The notes beneath the pieces were generated by a model. That model saw only the letters and a program-made list of their open reading frames with translations. It had not been told where the DNA came from and ran no database searches. Source: Desulfovibrio sp. (GTDB lineage Bacteria; Desulfobacterota; Desulfovibrionia; Desulfovibrionales; Desulfovibrionaceae). Taken from it: DNA of 24,431 bases. The translations under genes and the position numbers were made by a program. The DNA lies in assembly GCA_003525525.1 (NCBI GenBank), contig DQED01000131.1, positions 1 to 24,431 on the forward strand. Reading direction: 5' to 3'. Numbering within the stretch: the first letter of the stretch is position 1; each line of letters begins with the position of its first letter. Shown here in pieces: positions 7,020 to 14,725 of this stretch.

Positions 7020-9263
7020 CTATGCTTGCTCCGGTTCGGGGTTGCGCGGCGGTATCGCCGGGAGCCGGCGGGGTTCCGTCGCCGCCGCCTCCGGCAGGGG
7101 CAAAAACAGCCGCGAGGAATTGGCCAGCACGCCGAGCGTGTGCACGATGTGCAACAACCCGGCCGCCACGGGCGAGAGGATGCCGACCGCTCCGGCAATC
7201 GCCCCGCCGATGTTCGTGGACGTGGCGATCCAGAAGTTCTGCCGCGCCACCTCCACGGTGCGGCGGCTCAAGGCGTGGACGTAGACGATGTCGGCCAGGT
7301 CGTCGCGAACGAGGGCGATGTCCGCCGCCTCGATGGCCACGTCGGCCCCGCCGGCGCTCATGGCGATGCCGATGTCCGCCTCGGCCAGGGCCAGGGCGTC
7401 ATTGATGCCGTCGCCGACCATGATCACCGTGTGCCCTCCCTGCCGGAGCTGGTTGACGATAGCGCCCTTTTGCTCGGGCAGTATCGAATGGTGGCACAGG
7501 TCAATATTCAATTGGCGGCACAGATCGAGAGCTGTCCTTTCCGTATCCCCCGTCACCAGGGCAACGGTGGACACGCCGGCGCGGGTCAGGGAGGCCAGCG
7601 TGGCTCCGGCCTCGGGCCTCAATTCGTTCGCAAAGGCCAAGGCAGCGAGAATCTCGGCATTCTTTGCCAAGAAAATGACCGTCAGCCCGCGATCCATGAG
7701 CGGTCCGACATCCCGCATGCGGCCGCTTGTTTCTATACCATTCTCGTCAAGATATTTCCGGTTTCCAAGACGGATGACGTCTTCGCCGATGACCGCGCGG
7801 ACGCCCTTGCCCAGAGTGAACTCGCACACCACGTGGGAGATGGGGTCGATCTCCCGGGCTACGGCCTCGTTGCGGATGGCCATGGCCAGGGGATGGTGGT
7901 TGTGCATCTCGGCCGAATAGGCCCAGCGCAGCAGTTCGTTCTCGTCGAGATCGGAAAAGTTGAGAATGCATTCGATGCGCGGCTGGTTGCTGGTGAGCGT
8001 GCCGGTCTTGTCGAAGCAGACCGTATCCGCCTTGCCCACCTCTTCCAGATACCGGCCGCCCTTGATGAGAATGCCGCGTTTGGCGGCGGCGGAAATGGCG
8101 GCGGAAACGGCCGTCTGGGCCGAAAGCACCGTGGCGCAGGGGCAGGCCATGACCATCATGACCGTGAACGCCCGCCAGAGGCTGCCCGTGGCGAGCAAGG
8201 TCAGGCCGGTGGCCGCGATTCCCAGCCGCACCATGGACCGGGCCAGGTTGTCGGCCACGGACTCGATGGGGGCCTTGTTTTCCAGGGAGTCCTCGACCTG
8301 CCGCATGATGCGGGCCAGGTAGGTCCGGTCCCCCACGCATTCGGCCCGGACCTGGATGATGCCCTGGCGCACGTAGGCTCCGGCGAAGACCTGGTCGCCC
8401 GGACCGACATGGGCCGGCTCGGCCCGGCCGGTGATGGGCGAATCGTCCACCAGGGCCTCGCCTACGAGAACGCGGCCGTCGACCGAAATCTTCTCGCCCG
8501 TGTGCAGCACCACGATGTCGCGCGGTTTGACGGCGGAAACCGGCACCTCCACCTCGACGTCGCCGGCCAGGATGAAGGTGTTTTTGGCCGTGAGATCCAA
8601 AATGGCCGAAATGGATTTGCGGGACCGCTCCGACACCCAGGCCTTGAGGGTTTCCGCACCGCTTTGGATCCAGAGGATCTCCAGGGCGGTAAGGGCCTGT
8701 CCGGAAAAGGCGGCGGCCGCGCAGCCGGCGGCCAGGAAGCCTTCCAGGGTGAAGCGTTTCTCCCGGGCGTGGCGCAACGACTCCCGAACCACGGGCACGG
8801 CGGCGGCCAGGGCGATCAGCCCCAGCGGCGACAGGGCCGCCTCGGAGAGCACCGCCCCGAACACGACCTTGCGTACGAAGACGTAGGCCATGACGCCGGA
8901 GAGCGAGAGGAAGCGGACAAATTGCCGGCCCACGCTCGTTTTTGACGGGGCGGACGCTCCGCAGGCACAGGCGACGCGGGCGCCCGACTGCGGCAACGCG
9001 GCTGCGACGAGGCCACCCGAGGCTTCCCGGATGGCCCGCACCAGGCATTCCGCCCCGGTCTGGCCGGCATCGTAGGCAAGGACAATGGCGGCGCAGGCCG
9101 GGTTCACGCGCACGGACCGCACGCCGGGCAGGGACTGGCAGAGCGCGGCCAGGCCGGGCGCAGAGCTTCCCGGACGGACCCGCACCCGGAGACGGCCCGG
9201 AATGCTGTGCCGGATCGAGACCGAGGTCGGGGTGGGCCGCAAGATATGTAGAGACTGTTCCAA
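7020..9263 (-). CDS. P1B-type heavy-metal ATPase (CPC type), first gene of the ferrosome-like operon
   Basis: A 747-residue P-type ATPase if started at TTG 9261-9263. An HMA-like domain without CxxC occupies about 14-75 and begins HSIPGRLRVRV. A Cys-Ala-Cys pair lies at 99-101, before the first helices. Motifs are ACPC (373-376, canonical CPx metal site), DKTGT (418-422), His-Pro (457-458), TGD (571-573) and GDGIND (617-622). Two deviations stand out: the actuator loop reads TGRAEP (278-283) where TGES is expected, and NDAL replaces NDAP. The TTG start has AAGGA 8 nt upstream and leaves the HMA domain intact. An ATG at 9488 would add 75 residues of Arg/Ser-rich sequence with no domain character, so I reject it, though an SD-like AAGGAGGT lies 24 nt before it. 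Probably a metal pump or a regulatory pump-like subunit of the compartment. Confidence 0.85.
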   Translation of the reverse strand: MEQSLHILRPTPTSVSIRHSIPGRLRVRVRPGSSAPGLAALCQSLPGVRSVRVNPACAAIVLAYDAGQTGAECLVRAIREASGGLVAAALPQSGARVACACGASAPSKTSVGRQFVRFLSLSGVMAYVFVRKVVFGAVLSEAALSPLGLIALAAAVPVVRESLRHAREKRFTLEGFLAAGCAAAAFSGQALTALEILWIQSGAETLKAWVSERSRKSISAILDLTAKNTFILAGDVEVEVPVSAVKPRDIVVLHTGEKISVDGRVLVGEALVDDSPITGRAEPAHVGPGDQVFAGAYVRQGIIQVRAECVGDRTYLARIMRQVEDSLENKAPIESVADNLARSMVRLGIAATGLTLLATGSLWRAFTVMMVMACPCATVLSAQTAVSAAISAAAKRGILIKGGRYLEEVGKADTVCFDKTGTLTSNQPRIECILNFSDLDENELLRWAYSAEMHNHHPLAMAIRNEAVAREIDPISHVVCEFTLGKGVRAVIGEDVIRLGNRKYLDENGIETSGRMRDVGPLMDRGLTVIFLAKNAEILAALAFANELRPEAGATLASLTRAGVSTVALVTGDTERTALDLCRQLNIDLCHHSILPEQKGAIVNQLRQGGHTVIMVGDGINDALALAEADIGIAMSAGGADVAIEAADIALVRDDLADIVYVHALSRRTVEVARQNFWIATSTNIGGAIAGAVGILSPVAAGLLHIVHTLGVLANSSRLFLPLPEAAATEPRRLPAIPPRNPEPEQA

Positions 9264-9604
9264 AAAGCGGTTCCTTTTTCCCGACGCCGTCGTCCGGCCG
9301 CATCCGTGCGAGAAGACGATACGCCTCTCGTTTCGGCGGCGGCGACGGTGCGTCGGCGTGTTTGGTTGCGGATACGCTTCGATCAGAGCCGAGCCGACAG
9401 ACGCACACCGCCGCGAGGAAGACAAAGCACGGTCCGCAAACCGCCGAAAAGGCCGCCCGCTTCCGGTTCGACTCCGGGCGATGCCCATGCAGGGCGTGCC
9501 GACGTGACCACAACCTCCTTCCCTTCACTCTGCCGTCTCCGGCATGCCGGCGCCATGCGCCGGCATGTGTCGGAGCCTGGGCCTTCCGGCTTGTCTTCGA
9601 GCGG
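9264..9604 (-). promoter_or_regulatory. Long structured 5' leader of the ferrosome-like operon
   Basis: From the predicted transcription start (about 9604) to the TTG start codon there are about 340 nt without a convincing gene. Near the 5' end, 9543-9567 folds as a perfect 11-bp stem with a 3-nt loop, extended by an outer CTCCG/CGGAG stem (9571-9575 with 9537-9541). An SD-like AAGGAGGT lies at 9513-9520 (minus strand) without a well-placed start codon. It matches no riboswitch class I can name. Confidence 0.5.
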
Positions 9605-9610
9605 GTTTAG

Positions 9611-9639
9611 ATATAAATGAGAATCAATCTCATTGTCAA
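9611..9639 (-). promoter_or_regulatory. Near-consensus sigma70 promoter driving the ferrosome-like operon
   Basis: On the minus strand the -35 hexamer TTGACA (9634-9639) and the -10 hexamer TTATAT (9611-9616) are separated by exactly 17 bp. This is an unusually strong promoter and it is occupied by a Fur-like palindrome, a typical arrangement for a gene that is silent until Fur releases it. Confidence 0.82.
9616..9634. promoter_or_regulatory. Fur box in the divergent fez/AraC intergenic region
   Basis: AATGAGAATCAATCTCATT is a palindrome with perfect 7-bp arms and a 5-bp centre. It matches the 7-1-7 Fur pattern (TGATAAT-N-ATTATCA) at 12 of 14 positions. It fills the spacer of the leftward promoter and lies about 180 bp upstream of the AraC gene, so it may control both directions under iron limitation. 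Confidence 0.82.
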
Positions 9640-9815
9640 CGCCTACCGCTCCTCCAATCTTTGGCCGCCAGTGCGACCCCGGATGGAAGCCCAAAGGGGC
9701 TTGGCAGGACCGAGCGACGTGCTCCGCTGCAAAACGACGCCACACGCCGGACGTCATCGCTCTCGGCGATCCCAACACATGCCGGCGCAACAGGGTATTC
9801 TTTCGAGGGGTTCTT

Positions 9816-10796
9816 ATGAAATATCAATTCAATGTCAGGGGGGGGACGCAAGGATGCGCGCCCCACGTCGATTACCGGGTCAAAGCCAAGCAGGGGGTGA
9901 TGTCCACAGCAAGCCGGGTCATTGCCCTGCGGCCGGAACTTCTCCTCAATATATCGGCCGTACGACCCGGCATCGAGGCCAGATTCAAGTTTGAAATCGA
10001 CAACGCGCCGGTGCAATTTGGATTCATCGTGTCGGGAGCCAATCGCTGCACGTACCACGATGGCGCTTTCAAGAACCAGACGCATCTTCTCAGGCAAGGG
10101 TGCAACGGCATTTACTACTTTCCAGAGACATCGGGCATTCTTGAAAGCGACAACGAATCAGGCGTGTTTGTTGTAAGCGTTTTGACGACACCATCGTTTT
10201 TGGATATGTATTTCAAGGAAGACAAAAGAAAACTCACTTGCGCATTAAAAAACGTCATATCTGAACATAAAAATCAATTTTATTGGCGTGGGACGGAACA
10301 CTCTGCCAAGACAGCGCTTCTCATGCAGATAATACACAATGAATACAGCGGCGGCGTTCAAAAAATATTTCTGGAAAGCAGGGTATTGGAACTCCTGGCG
10401 TGGCAGTTAAATGAATGCCTTGGCGCTGATCCCGACGAAAAGCAGAACAAGAAAACCTTGCGGACAAAGGATGTGGAACGCATCCAGGCCGCCAAGGATC
10501 TCCTTGTCAAAGATTTCGAAAATCCGCCGAGCGTGGCCATGCTGGCCAAGTTGGTCGGCATGAATGAAAAAAAATTGAAAATCGGATTCAAACAGGTCTT
10601 CGGGCGGCCTGTCTTCGAATATTTCCGCGAGTATCGTTTGGAGCGTGCCCGGGGACTGCTTGTTTCCGGCGATGTGACCGTAAGCGAGGCCGCGTATCAA
10701 ATCGGGTATCAGAGCCTGAGCCATTTCAGCCGGGCCTTTCGGGAGCGCTACGGCCTCAATCCCAAGGACTACGGGCGCGTCCGGGGAGGATGTTGA
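9816..10796 (+). CDS. AraC-family transcriptional regulator (PchR/YbtA-like)
   Basis: A 326-residue regulator. The C-terminal about 105 residues form the double helix-turn-helix AraC domain: the first helix pair follows the ENPPSVAMLAKLVGMNEKKL segment and the second contains the SEAAYQIGYQSLSHFSRAF pattern, close to the family signature. The N-terminal about 200 residues are a ligand-sensing region of the type found in siderophore-responsive regulators (PchR, YbtA). ATG 9816-9818 is preceded by GAGGGG at 5-6 nt; the upstream in-frame extension overlaps the Fur box and is not coding. It is divergent from the ferrosome-like operon and upstream of ABC and TonB-receptor genes, as YbtA is in the yersiniabactin locus, so it probably activates those genes when the ferric chelate is present. 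The middle of the gene is visibly more A/T-rich than its neighbours. Confidence 0.9.
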   Translation: MKYQFNVRGGTQGCAPHVDYRVKAKQGVMSTASRVIALRPELLLNISAVRPGIEARFKFEIDNAPVQFGFIVSGANRCTYHDGAFKNQTHLLRQGCNGIYYFPETSGILESDNESGVFVVSVLTTPSFLDMYFKEDKRKLTCALKNVISEHKNQFYWRGTEHSAKTALLMQIIHNEYSGGVQKIFLESRVLELLAWQLNECLGADPDEKQNKKTLRTKDVERIQAAKDLLVKDFENPPSVAMLAKLVGMNEKKLKIGFKQVFGRPVFEYFREYRLERARGLLVSGDVTVSEAAYQIGYQSLSHFSRAFRERYGLNPKDYGRVRGGC

Positions 10797-10939
10797 GAAA
10801 CGCCGCGCGTGCTGGCGGAGAGAGCGGCCGTGTCGCCGGGCGCGTGCAGGCCCGTGCCGTCCCCTTGCTCCGTTTTCAAACGCGCTTCCGGTTCCCAGGC
10901 GTCGGCCGGTCGGAATTCCCTTTGCGGATCAAGAATAGT

Positions 10940-10980
10940 CCCGTCGCGGGTTAGTGCGGGACGGCGTCCCCCTGTATGGT
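10940..10980 (+). promoter_or_regulatory. Candidate AraC operator and promoter of the ABC pair
   Basis: CCCGTCGCGGGTTAGTGCG (10940-10958) matches an element upstream of the TonB-receptor gene at 16 of 19 positions. A -10-like TATGGT lies at 10975-10980, 16 bp after the element, and no good -35 is present, as expected for an activator-dependent promoter. The remainder of the 10797-11038 gap shows no gene. Confidence 0.55.
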
Positions 10981-11038
10981 GCGGCTGACCGCCAGTCATG
11001 GTGCTGCGGTCACAATGATCCAACAGGGAGCCGCGTTG

Positions 11039-12760
11039 ATGTACGGATCTATCGTAAAGCTTGTTGGCCCCATTGCCGGCAAATTCGCCGTGAGCGTCTT
11101 GCTCGGCTTGCTGATCACGGCCTGCTATGCGGCGCAGGGTGTTTTCCTGGCCTTGGCCCTGGCGCGCCTTATCCTGGGGGCGGGGGGCGGCGAGGCGACG
11201 CCATGGATTGCCGCCTTTGCCGTTGCCGCGCTGCTGCGGGCCGGTTTGCTCTGGGCTTCGGAGATCGCCTCCACCGCCACGGCCCAGGCCGTCAAAACCC
11301 GGTTACGCGAAAAGCTGTTGTCGCATCTGCTCACCCTCGGGCCGGGCATCACCCTCAAACAGCAGACCGGCGACCTGCAGACCACCCTCGTCGCCGGGGT
11401 CGAGGCGCTGGAAACCTATTTCAGCCGCTATTTGCCGGCCGTGGTCATCGCCATTTTCGGATGCGACGGGGTGTTGGCCGCGCTTTTTTATGTGGACTGG
11501 CGCTCTGCCCTGTTGCTCGGTCTTTTCGTCATCGCCTATCCCGCCGCCGACTGGTTCTGGTTGCGCTGGCGGATGCCCAAACACGCCGGCATGTTCGAAG
11601 CCATGGGCGCCTTTGGCGCGTATCTGCTCGACAGCATCCAGGGCATTGTCACCTTGAAGGCCTTTGCCGCCACCCAGGCGCGCCGCCAGGCGCTGGCGCT
11701 CCGGGCGCAAGCGCTTCGACGCCAATGCATGGCGACGCTTAACGTCACGCTCGTGCGCCACGGCCTGACCGGCCTTTTGACCCTTTCCGGCATTGCCGTG
11801 ACGCTCGCCTACGACAGTTGGCGCATCGCGGCCGGCGAGCTTGCGCCCTTGCCGCTTTTCATGACGCTCTTTCTCGCCCGGGAGGCTTTCCGCCCCCTCG
11901 AACGGCTGGAAAAGGAATTCCACACGGCCTGGTCCGCCGGGGGCGCTGCGGAGCCGATGCTGACGCTTCTGGCCGAACGGCCGCCGGTCGGCGAACCGGA
12001 CCATCCCGCACCGGTGCCCTGGCGCTACGACATCGCGTTCGAGCAGGTCACCTTTGCCTATGAAACCGGCACGACGGCGGCCTTGTCGCAGCTGTCGTTC
12101 ACCGTGGCCGAAAACGAATTCGTCGCCTTGGTCGGTCCCTCGGGAGCCGGGAAATCGACGCTGGTCTCGCTGCTTCTGAGGTTTTTCGATCCCCGGGAGG
12201 GAACGATTCGGATCGGCGGCACGGACATCCGGCACTTGGCCCTTCACCGCCTGCGGGAACTTTTCGGCGTCGTCTCCCAGGACACGGTCCTTTTTCACGG
12301 TTCGATCGAGGACAATTTGCGGATCGCCAAGCCGGACGCCACCGCCGACGAAATCCGCGCGGCGGCCAAGGCCGCCCACATCCATGACTTCATTGCGAGC
12401 CTGCCCGACGGCTACGGCAGCCAGATCGGCGAGCGCGGCGCGAAGCTGTCCGGCGGCCAGCGGCAGCGCCTATCCATCGCCCGGGCGCTGCTCAAAAACG
12501 CGCCCATCCTCATTCTCGACGAGGCCACGTCCAGCGTCGACAGCCTCACCGAACGGGCCATCCGCGAAGCCATCGAAGCGCCGGCGTCCCGCCGCACGAC
12601 GCTCGTCATCGCCCACCGCCTGTCCACCGTGGCCAAGGCCGACCGCATTCTCGTCCTCGAGGCGGGGAACGTGGTCGAGGAAGGCGCGCACGAACAGCTT
12701 GCCCGCACCCGCGGCGTCTACGCGAAACTCATGGCCGCCCAGGAAGGAGCCGCCGCATGA
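11039..12760 (+). CDS. ABC transporter, exporter-fold TMD-NBD fusion, subunit 1 (YbtP/CydD-like)
   Basis: A 573-residue half-transporter. Residues 1-300 hold about six membrane helices of the type-IV (exporter) fold; the nucleotide-binding domain follows with Walker A GPSGAGKST (366-374), signature LSGGQ (470-474), Walker B ending in Asp494-Glu495 and the switch His526. ATG 11039 has GGGAG 8 nt upstream; earlier in-frame starts lack support. Its stop overlaps the next gene as ATGA, so the two subunits probably form a heterodimer. The closest schemes I know are YbtPQ and IrtAB, which import ferric siderophores with an exporter fold, and CydDC, which exports thiols. The neighbouring AraC regulator and TonB receptor favour a metallophore role, but sequence alone does not decide direction. 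Confidence 0.88.
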   Translation: MYGSIVKLVGPIAGKFAVSVLLGLLITACYAAQGVFLALALARLILGAGGGEATPWIAAFAVAALLRAGLLWASEIASTATAQAVKTRLREKLLSHLLTLGPGITLKQQTGDLQTTLVAGVEALETYFSRYLPAVVIAIFGCDGVLAALFYVDWRSALLLGLFVIAYPAADWFWLRWRMPKHAGMFEAMGAFGAYLLDSIQGIVTLKAFAATQARRQALALRAQALRRQCMATLNVTLVRHGLTGLLTLSGIAVTLAYDSWRIAAGELAPLPLFMTLFLAREAFRPLERLEKEFHTAWSAGGAAEPMLTLLAERPPVGEPDHPAPVPWRYDIAFEQVTFAYETGTTAALSQLSFTVAENEFVALVGPSGAGKSTLVSLLLRFFDPREGTIRIGGTDIRHLALHRLRELFGVVSQDTVLFHGSIEDNLRIAKPDATADEIRAAAKAAHIHDFIASLPDGYGSQIGERGAKLSGGQRQRLSIARALLKNAPILILDEATSSVDSLTERAIREAIEAPASRRTTLVIAHRLSTVAKADRILVLEAGNVVEEGAHEQLARTRGVYAKLMAAQEGAAA

Positions 12761-14523
12761 CCACGATCGCATCCGCACCGTCCGCTGCCGACGCAAACGA
12801 AAGCCGGGCCGGCCTGCTCGGCCTCATTCCCCTTGTGAAAAGCCGGTGGGGCCTGCTCGCCTGGACCGTTTTTTCCGGCATCCTCAGCCAGGGAGGAGCG
12901 CTTGCCACCTTCGCCGTCGGCGCCTGGCTGGTCGGCCGGGCGGCAACCGGAACGCCGCCGGCGGAGCTTGTGTCCGGATTCGGGATTCTCGGCATCGCCG
13001 TGGCCATCGCCGTCGGCGCGCGCCAGTGGCAGGCCTACGTGTCCCACGAGCTGGCCTTTTCCCTCATCGAAACCCTGCAAGTCGGCATTTACGACGGCCT
13101 GGAACGCTCGGCCCCGCGCTACGTGCTGGGCCGGCGCACCGGCGAGCTGGCCTCGGTGGCCACGGCGGACGCGGAACTGATGGAGCATTTTTATGCCCAT
13201 ACGCTCGCCGATTACGTCGGCGCCATCATCGTCCCGCTGGGCGCGCTCGTTGTCCTCGCCTTTTTGCACCCCCTGGCCGCGCTGACGCTGCTGCCGTTCA
13301 TGCTCCTCGTTGCCTCGGTGCCGTATTGGCTGGCCAGCCGGGCCGGAGCCCAGGGCCGGATCGTCATGGAACACCTGGGCCGGCTCAACGCCGATACCGT
13401 GGAAACCATCCAGTCCCTGCGCGAACTGGCTCTTTTCGGCCGGGAAAACGACTTTCTCGACCGCCTTCGCGAACGGTCGCGCACGCTTGCCGCGGCGCAA
13501 CGCCGCTACGGCGTCCGCGCCGGGCTCGAACACGCGGCCATCGATCTGTCCGTGGCCGGCGCGACCCTGGCCGCGGCGATCGTCGGGCTTTGGCTGCTGC
13601 ATGCCGGGCGCCTGCCGCTGGCCTCGTATCCGCTCATGCTGGTGCTGTCCGGCGCGGCGCTCGTCCCCATCGTCGAGGTGACCCAAACCGCGCGCAAGCT
13701 CGGCGAATTGCGGGCCGGCGCACGGCGCATCCTGACCATCTTCACCCAGAAGAGCTGCATCCGCGACGACGGCCAGGCCCCGATCCCAAACGACACGACC
13801 TTGTCCTTTGAAAACGTGCGGTTTCGCTATGACGCCACCGGCGAGAAGCCGATTCTCGACGGGATCAGCCTGACGCTGCCTCCCGGGGAAATGGTGGCGC
13901 TGGTCGGCGCTTCGGGCGCGGGGAAAAGCACCTGCGCCGCGCTGGCCTTGCGCTTTTGGGACGTGACGGGCGGGGCTGTCCGGCTCGGCGGCCGGGACAT
14001 CCGCGAGCTCCCCCTGGCGGCCTTGCGCCGGAAAATCGCCTGGGTGCCCCAGGAGGTGCATCTTTTCAACGAAAGCATTGCCGACAATATCCGCCTCGGG
14101 AATCCCGAAGCCTCGCTGGCGGAAGTGGAACGCGCGGCGCGGCTGGCCCAGGCCCATACGTTCATTGCGGCGCTTCCGGAAGGCTACGACACGCGCTGCG
14201 GCGAACAGGGGGCGCGGCTTTCCGGCGGGCAGCGGCAGCGCATCGCCATTGCCCGGGCGCTGCTCGCCGAAGCGCCCATTCTCATGCTCGACGAGGCTTC
14301 CTCCAATCTCGACAGCGAAAACGAAGCCGCGTTTCAGGCCGCCCTGGCCTCCATTCGCGGCAAGCGGGCCCTGTTGGTGATCGCCCACCGGCTTTCCACC
14401 ATCAAACACGCCGATCGGATTCTGGTTTTGGAGCACGGACGCATCGTCGAACAGGGAACCCATGCCCAGCTCCTCGTCAAGGACGGAGCCTACACCGCCC
14501 TGGCCACTGCATCGGAAGACTAA
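12757..14523 (+). CDS. ABC transporter, exporter-fold TMD-NBD fusion, subunit 2 (YbtQ/CydC-like)
   Basis: A 588-residue half-transporter starting within the ATGA overlap with subunit 1. The membrane domain (about 20-320) includes a stretch typical of CydC-like subunits (LMEHFYAHTLADYVGAI). The nucleotide-binding domain has Walker A GASGAGKST (384-392), signature LSGGQ (488-492), and Walker B with Asp512-Glu513 followed by ASSNLDS. Both subunits keep all catalytic motifs, so both ATP sites look competent, unlike many degenerate heterodimers. The upstream partner and the iron context suggest inner-membrane movement of a metal chelate or its apo-form. A CydDC-type cysteine/glutathione exporter is the main alternative; no cytochrome bd genes are present in the window to support it. 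Confidence 0.88.
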   Translation: MTTIASAPSAADANESRAGLLGLIPLVKSRWGLLAWTVFSGILSQGGALATFAVGAWLVGRAATGTPPAELVSGFGILGIAVAIAVGARQWQAYVSHELAFSLIETLQVGIYDGLERSAPRYVLGRRTGELASVATADAELMEHFYAHTLADYVGAIIVPLGALVVLAFLHPLAALTLLPFMLLVASVPYWLASRAGAQGRIVMEHLGRLNADTVETIQSLRELALFGRENDFLDRLRERSRTLAAAQRRYGVRAGLEHAAIDLSVAGATLAAAIVGLWLLHAGRLPLASYPLMLVLSGAALVPIVEVTQTARKLGELRAGARRILTIFTQKSCIRDDGQAPIPNDTTLSFENVRFRYDATGEKPILDGISLTLPPGEMVALVGASGAGKSTCAALALRFWDVTGGAVRLGGRDIRELPLAALRRKIAWVPQEVHLFNESIADNIRLGNPEASLAEVERAARLAQAHTFIAALPEGYDTRCGEQGARLSGGQRQRIAIARALLAEAPILMLDEASSNLDSENEAAFQAALASIRGKRALLVIAHRLSTIKHADRILVLEHGRIVEQGTHAQLLVKDGAYTALATASED

Positions 14524-14686
14524 AAAAAGGATGCTGTCCCACCTGCATGCGCGTGCGCTCCGTCCCGGGGTGCGCGCGCATGCCCGTCCTCCCTTCCCCA
14601 TGCCTGGCCCTCCTCGCGCCAAGCCGGCCGTTGCCGCCCCGTGCCTGGCTTGCCTGAAAAAGTTCCCCGCTTGGATCAATAATTGA
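14524..14686. other. Intergenic segment with palindromic hairpin after the ABC pair
   Basis: No gene is seen in this first half of the 313-bp gap. Arms 14545-14553 (GCATGCGCG) and 14575-14583 (CGCGCATGC) form a 9-bp stem with a 21-nt loop; no T-run follows, so it may be a weak terminator or an mRNA-stabilising structure. Confidence 0.4.
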
Positions 14687-14725
14687 CCCGCCCCGGGTTA
14701 GCGCGAACGCAGGTTCCGGTATATT
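14687..14725 (+). promoter_or_regulatory. Candidate AraC operator and promoter of the TonB-receptor operon
   Basis: CCCGCCCCGGGTTAGCGCG (14687-14705) is the second copy of the 19-nt element found before the ABC pair. A -10-like TATATT occupies 14720-14725, 14 bp after the element, and the -35 position (near 14697-14702) is poor and lies inside the element, fitting an activator-dependent promoter. Confidence 0.55.

Noticed and set aside
6705..8945. Rightward 746-residue open frame opposite the CPC-type ATPase
   Set aside because: Antisense to all the P-type ATPase motifs; composition is His/Gly/Arg/Gln-rich as expected for a shadow frame.
9264..9488. ATG 9488 as the start of the CPC-type ATPase (75 extra residues)
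   Set aside because: The extension is Arg/Ser-rich without domain character, its nearest SD is 24 nt away, and TTG 9263 has AAGGA at 8 nt just before the HMA domain. Kept as an alternative.
9383..9790. Leftward 135-residue open frame across the divergent promoter
   Set aside because: Its start lies upstream of the predicted transcription start and it would run through the Fur box; no protein-like features.
12718..14679. Leftward 653-residue open frame opposite ABC subunit 2
   Set aside because: Antisense of a complete ABC transporter gene; no recognisable domain.
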